64,000 bases of DNA from Anaerolineae bacterium (GTDB taxonomy: Bacteria; Chloroflexota; Anaerolineae; 4572-78; J111), in assembly GCA_023151115.1 (NCBI GenBank), contig JAKLJP010000027.1, positions 1 to 64,000 on the forward strand, given 5' to 3'. Below, in pieces: positions 61,296 to 64,000 of this stretch. Position 1 is the stretch's first letter, and the number at the start of each line of letters is the position of its first letter. Below the pieces are notes generated by a model, which was not told the origin of the DNA, did not search any database, and saw nothing but the letters and a program-made list of their open reading frames with translations. The position numbers and the translations under genes were made by a program.

Positions 61296-61430
61296 CATGT
61301 CATTCCGACCGTAGGGAGGAATCTTCGTTCCCACTGCCAGGATGTTATAGCGAGCAAGGAGATTTCTCGCTGGCGCTCGAAATGACATGCCGCCGGGCTC
61401 CCACGCCCGGCCAAGCGACGGCGTGGGAGC
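61296..61430. repeat. REP-like inverted repeats between kinase and regulator genes
   Basis: CATGTCATTCCGACC (61296-61310) faces GCTCGAAATGACATG (61375-61389), relative of 47123. Directly after it GCTCCCACGCCCGGC (61397-61411) faces GACGGCGTGGGAGC (61417-61430). The rest of the 314-base gap shows nothing more. Confidence 0.75.
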
Positions 61431-61544
61431 CGTCGCTGCTACAATGATAGTATGACTTTTAAGTGATTTGTCTATTAGTTCCTTTAGTTCCCTCCGTTCC
61501 CGCTGTGGTTGTAAGGCAGAATAAGCAGAAAGGTTTGTCACTCA

Positions 61545-62198
61545 ATGACCTCACCCATCCGCGTACTCATTGTGGATGATCATGAAATTGTCCGTGAAGG
61601 TCTGGAAACGCTTCTCTCAGAAGAAACCGGCGTCAGCGTGGTTGGTCAGGCCGCCAATGGCGCCGAAGCTGTGGCCCTGGCTGCTGAGCTACAGCCTGAT
61701 GTCATCCTGATGGATTTGGTCATGCCAGAATTGGATGGCATCGAAGCCACCCGGCAGATTCGCAGCGCCGGCCTCGCCAGCCAGATTCTGGTGCTGACCA
61801 GCTTTGCTGACGACCAGAAAGTTCGAGAAGCTATCGAAGCCGGGGCCATCGGCTACCTTTTGAAAGATGTCTTAAAAGCCGACCTGCTGCGGGCCATTCA
61901 AGCGGCGGCTCAGGGCAAACCCACCCTCCACCCCGAAGCCCAAAGCTACCTCATGCGCCAGGTCAGTGCGCCCGCCGCCGCCCCCTTGTCCAAATCCAAC
62001 CTGACCGAGCGTGAACTCGATGTGCTGCGGCTCATTGCCAGCGGCCAGAGCAACAAAGAAATCGCCGTCACCCTCCACCTGACCGAAGGCACCATCAAAG
62101 GCTACGTCAGCGCTATCCTGGCCAAACTCGGCGTCGCCGACCGCACCCAGGCCGCTCTCTACGCCGTCAAGCATGGCCTGGCCGGCAGCCGCCGCTAA
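61545..62198 (+). CDS. NarL/LuxR-family response regulator
   Basis: 217 residues. Receiver domain 1-125 with D11-D12, phospho-acceptor D57 (VILMDLVMP), Thr85 and Lys107 (LLKD). LuxR-type HTH 152-212 (LTERELDVLRLIASGQSNKE, TIKGYVSAILAKLGV). All key residues are present. It is the natural partner of the HisKA_3 kinase encoded upstream. A terminator-like hairpin follows at 62282. Confidence 0.93.
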   Translation: MTSPIRVLIVDDHEIVREGLETLLSEETGVSVVGQAANGAEAVALAAELQPDVILMDLVMPELDGIEATRQIRSAGLASQILVLTSFADDQKVREAIEAGAIGYLLKDVLKADLLRAIQAAAQGKPTLHPEAQSYLMRQVSAPAAAPLSKSNLTERELDVLRLIASGQSNKEIAVTLHLTEGTIKGYVSAILAKLGVADRTQAALYAVKHGLAGSRR

Positions 62199-62224
62199 AA
62201 CCCCTTTAGCCTCGCTTCTAACCG

Positions 62225-62267
62225 AAGATTAGAGATTTAATCTTCAATCTCTAATCTCCAATCTCCC
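62225..62267. repeat. GAGATTA-type heptamer repeat pair
   Basis: GATTAGAGATTTAATC faces TTCAATCTCTAATCTCC and a last CAATCTCCC. Same family as 7905 and 37333. Confidence 0.8.
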
Positions 62268-62281
62268 GGCTCCTCCTCTCA

Positions 62282-62322
62282 CTTTGGTTAGGGTTTATCC
62301 CTAACTAAAGTTAGGCTTTTTA
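62282..62322 (+). terminator. Terminator-like hairpin after the response regulator
   Basis: CTTTGGTTAGGG (62282-62293) and CCCTAACTAAAG (62299-62310), one mismatch, TTTAT loop; a CTTTTT run follows 7 bases later. The DNA from here to 62590 has no gene I can support. Confidence 0.55.
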
Positions 62323-62594
62323 AACCAACCTTTTTCTGCTTCAAAATCTATCTTTGGCGGGTGGCGCGAGTAGCTTATTCCGAGTATCCTCGAAGAAATT
62401 GTACCTCATCATTGTAGATGCGGCAGTCCACAAGCCTGGGCCTGGATTGGGCTGATTTTTGCCGGCGGCCTGAGCAAAATCCGGCTGGCACAAACGGTCA
62501 GGATGCCGGTCAGAGTTCGCTCTGTGTCACCTTTTTCCAATAATTTCCATCGCCTCACCTCTGGTTAACGGGGTATACCACCAAATCATCGTCT

Positions 62595-62646
62595 GTAGTG
62601 ACGACTTCAGTCGTCCCCGTCTACGAGTGACTGAAGTCGCTACTAC
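62595..62646. repeat. Inverted-repeat element, GTAGTGAC family (copy 2)
   Basis: GTAGTGACGACTTCAGTC (62595-62612) faces GACTGAAGTCGCTACTAC (62629-62646), perfect except one position, with a 16-base loop. Partner of 23894-23960. Confidence 0.85.
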
Positions 62647-62678
62647 AAACAAATTATTTACAGGAGAAGCGAAGCCCG

Positions 62679-64000
62679 ATGGTTTTCAACCCAAGCAACC
62701 TAACACACAAAACAAAAGCTAGCGTAATCTTAAAACGATATTTTGTTGTCATGACGGGCAGCCTCATCTGCCTTTTGCTGGCAGCGTTTGGTGGGCAGCA
62801 GCAGGCTGTCCCCGAACCCACCGTCATCTCCGGCGCGGGCGATATTACCGCCGTGGTCGAAGAGTACCGCCAGCTATTTGGCGGCCAAAACAACGGCGGC
62901 GAGCGCGGCTCTTTTGCCGGCGGCTACCGGGAAATCAACTGGGACAGCTTGCCGGATGAGCTGACCGTGCCCAATGCTTACCCATCCGATTTTTTTAATG
63001 GCCCCGTAGCCCCTCGGGCGCGCGGGATTGTACTGGTCACGCCTGGGGAGGGCCTGTTTGTCAGCGCCGACAGCGACAATTCGGCTGGAGCGTTGCCCCG
63101 CTTTGGCAACATCAACCCCGGCTATGCCGATAGCTTTAAAACGTTTAGCGAGGAACGCCTCTTTTCGCCGGTGGGCAGCAATATTGTTGAGGCTACTTTC
63201 TACGTGCCAGGCACCAATACACCGGCGGTGGTGCGCGGCTTTGGGGCCGTGTACACCGATGTGGATACCGAGCACACCGCTTTTGAATACTTTGACATCA
63301 ACGGCAACTCGCTGGGCAAATTTGGCACGCCCATTGCCGATGCGGGGCTGTCGTTTCTGGGCGTGGCCTTCCCAGAACCCATTGTTCATCGCGTTCGGAT
63401 TGCCTACGGCACCGACGCCTTGGGGCCGGACGACAGCCCTGAGACAGATGTGGCCGTAATGGACAACTTTATCTACAGCGAACCCCAACCCGTCGCGTCT
63501 GTGCCTGCTACCAACGCTAAAAGCTATATTGCCAAATTTGATAATGGGCCGGCCAGCGCCCGTATTGGGCTTGTGGTTGAAGATGGCAAATTTGCCGTTT
63601 ACGTTTGTAGTCTCGACGACGCTTTTAATCTGACCACCGCCCGCTGGTACACGGGCGAGTTGGATGCGGAAGGTCACGCCAAAGGTGTCAGCGCCGATGG
63701 CGTTGAACTGTTAAGCGCCGTGGTGAACGGCGATATATTTAGAGGTACGGTCACGAACACGGCCAAAGAGACATTTACCTTTACCGGCGCAATTGTTCCG
63801 GCGGGCAGCCCGGCGGGCCTCTTCCGGGGCATAGAACAGTACGGTGAGGGTGAAGTTATTGTCGGGGCGGTGCTGGATATTGATGGAACGTTTGCCTCGA
63901 CCGCGCAGATCAACGGGGCAATCGAGTTTGTCTCTCCGATTTCCCCCGAGCCGGTCAAACTATCTGCGAATAGCCTGGTGGTCAGAATTGGGACATCTGC
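62679..64000 (+). CDS. Secreted protein of unknown function, 3' end outside window
   Basis: The frame is open from ATG 62679 to the window end (440 codons, no stop). A basic N-terminus and a hydrophobic stretch (VVMTGSLICLLLAAFGG, about 24-40) make a signal peptide; the mature part begins around QQQAVPEPT. The first domain (residues ~65-265) resembles beta-sandwich surface domains (GGYREINWDSLPDE, FGAVYTDVDTEHTAFEYFDI, HRVRIAYGTDALGPDDSPETDVAVMDNF); a repeat-like second part has YIAKFDNGPASARIGLVVED and TGAIVPAGSPAGLFRG. AGGAG is 12 bases upstream; an internal ATG at 62751 is a weaker alternative. Confidence 0.75.
   Translation, partial: MVFNPSNLTHKTKASVILKRYFVVMTGSLICLLLAAFGGQQQAVPEPTVISGAGDITAVVEEYRQLFGGQNNGGERGSFAGGYREINWDSLPDELTVPNAYPSDFFNGPVAPRARGIVLVTPGEGLFVSADSDNSAGALPRFGNINPGYADSFKTFSEERLFSPVGSNIVEATFYVPGTNTPAVVRGFGAVYTDVDTEHTAFEYFDINGNSLGKFGTPIADAGLSFLGVAFPEPIVHRVRIAYGTDALGPDDSPETDVAVMDNFIYSEPQPVASVPATNAKSYIAKFDNGPASARIGLVVEDGKFAVYVCSLDDAFNLTTARWYTGELDAEGHAKGVSADGVELLSAVVNGDIFRGTVTNTAKETFTFTGAIVPAGSPAGLFRGIEQYGEGEVIVGAVLDIDGTFASTAQINGAIEFVSPISPEPVKLSANSLVVRIGTS

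Noticed and set aside
62654..63958. Minus-strand frames at the right end of the window
   Set aside because: The plus strand is open for 440 codons with a signal peptide and ordered beta-rich composition, so the minus frames are shadows.

Overview
The window looks like a chromosomal segment of a Chloroflexota bacterium, probably Anaerolineae-like (inference). The reasons are the moderately high GC, several very large AAA-like/Ser-Thr kinase fusions, four family-39 glycosyltransferases with extra C-terminal domains, Pro/Thr-rich membrane-anchored surface proteins, a secreted protein ending in a VYLPIIL-type tail, and abundant short tandem heptamer repeats and REP-like palindromes between genes. 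No rRNA, tRNA or CRISPR array was seen.

Layout. 1-1047: C-terminal part of an IS110-family transposase, its downstream flank and a small orphan ORF. 1048-4676: a co-directional catabolic cluster (zinc alcohol dehydrogenase, SDR, TauE/SafE exporter, PLP dehydratase), with a fumarylacetoacetate-hydrolase family gene facing it. 5843-13896: an FHA/SUMF1 pair on its own promoter, then ComB, thioredoxin-TPR, a small membrane protein, an M20 amidohydrolase, a peptide-binding lipoprotein and a CheY-like regulator. 14022-19183 (minus): an envelope operon of GT39, a small protein, a phospholipase-D-like protein and MurJ. 19408-23882: a double-FKBP lipoprotein with a structured leader, an SPFH-like protein and two paralogous P-loop ATPases, one fused to an OmpR-type DNA-binding domain. 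23975-28096 (minus): GT2, LPG-synthase-type membrane protein and GT39, which together look like a polyprenyl-phosphate-sugar pathway. 28078-28636: a decayed VapBC-like locus.

28642-35163 (minus) and 47490-54120 (plus) are the most unusual regions. Each pairs two giant proteins built from a shared AAA_35-type NTPase domain. The first pair is kinase-TIR-AAA_35 plus tandem AAA_35-TM-TPR-propeller. The second is APH-like-AAA_35 plus AAA_35-kinase-TPR-coiled coil-TM. They resemble modular STAND-like conflict or signalling systems and are the best candidates for an undescribed system. Between them lie two GT39 genes, a SpoIIE-type phosphatase with PAS/GAF sensors, a PstS-like lipoprotein, UppP and Tgt. 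54343-64000 holds membrane-anchored SH3b and beta-sandwich proteins, a secreted DUF11-like protein, a four-GAF histidine kinase with its NarL-type regulator, and the start of another secreted protein.

A second layer of structure is repetitive DNA. Several families of 7-8 bp tandem repeats, often in inverted pairs, sit between many genes. The same families also lie in frame inside all four GT39 genes, and some supply stop codons or signal-peptide codons. There are also three 33-bp perfect palindromes with identical 16-1-16 architecture and several nested, MITE-like inverted repeats. Start sites were moved from the longest possible ORF where a Shine-Dalgarno or promoter element clearly favoured another codon. 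All family assignments come from motif reading, not database searches.
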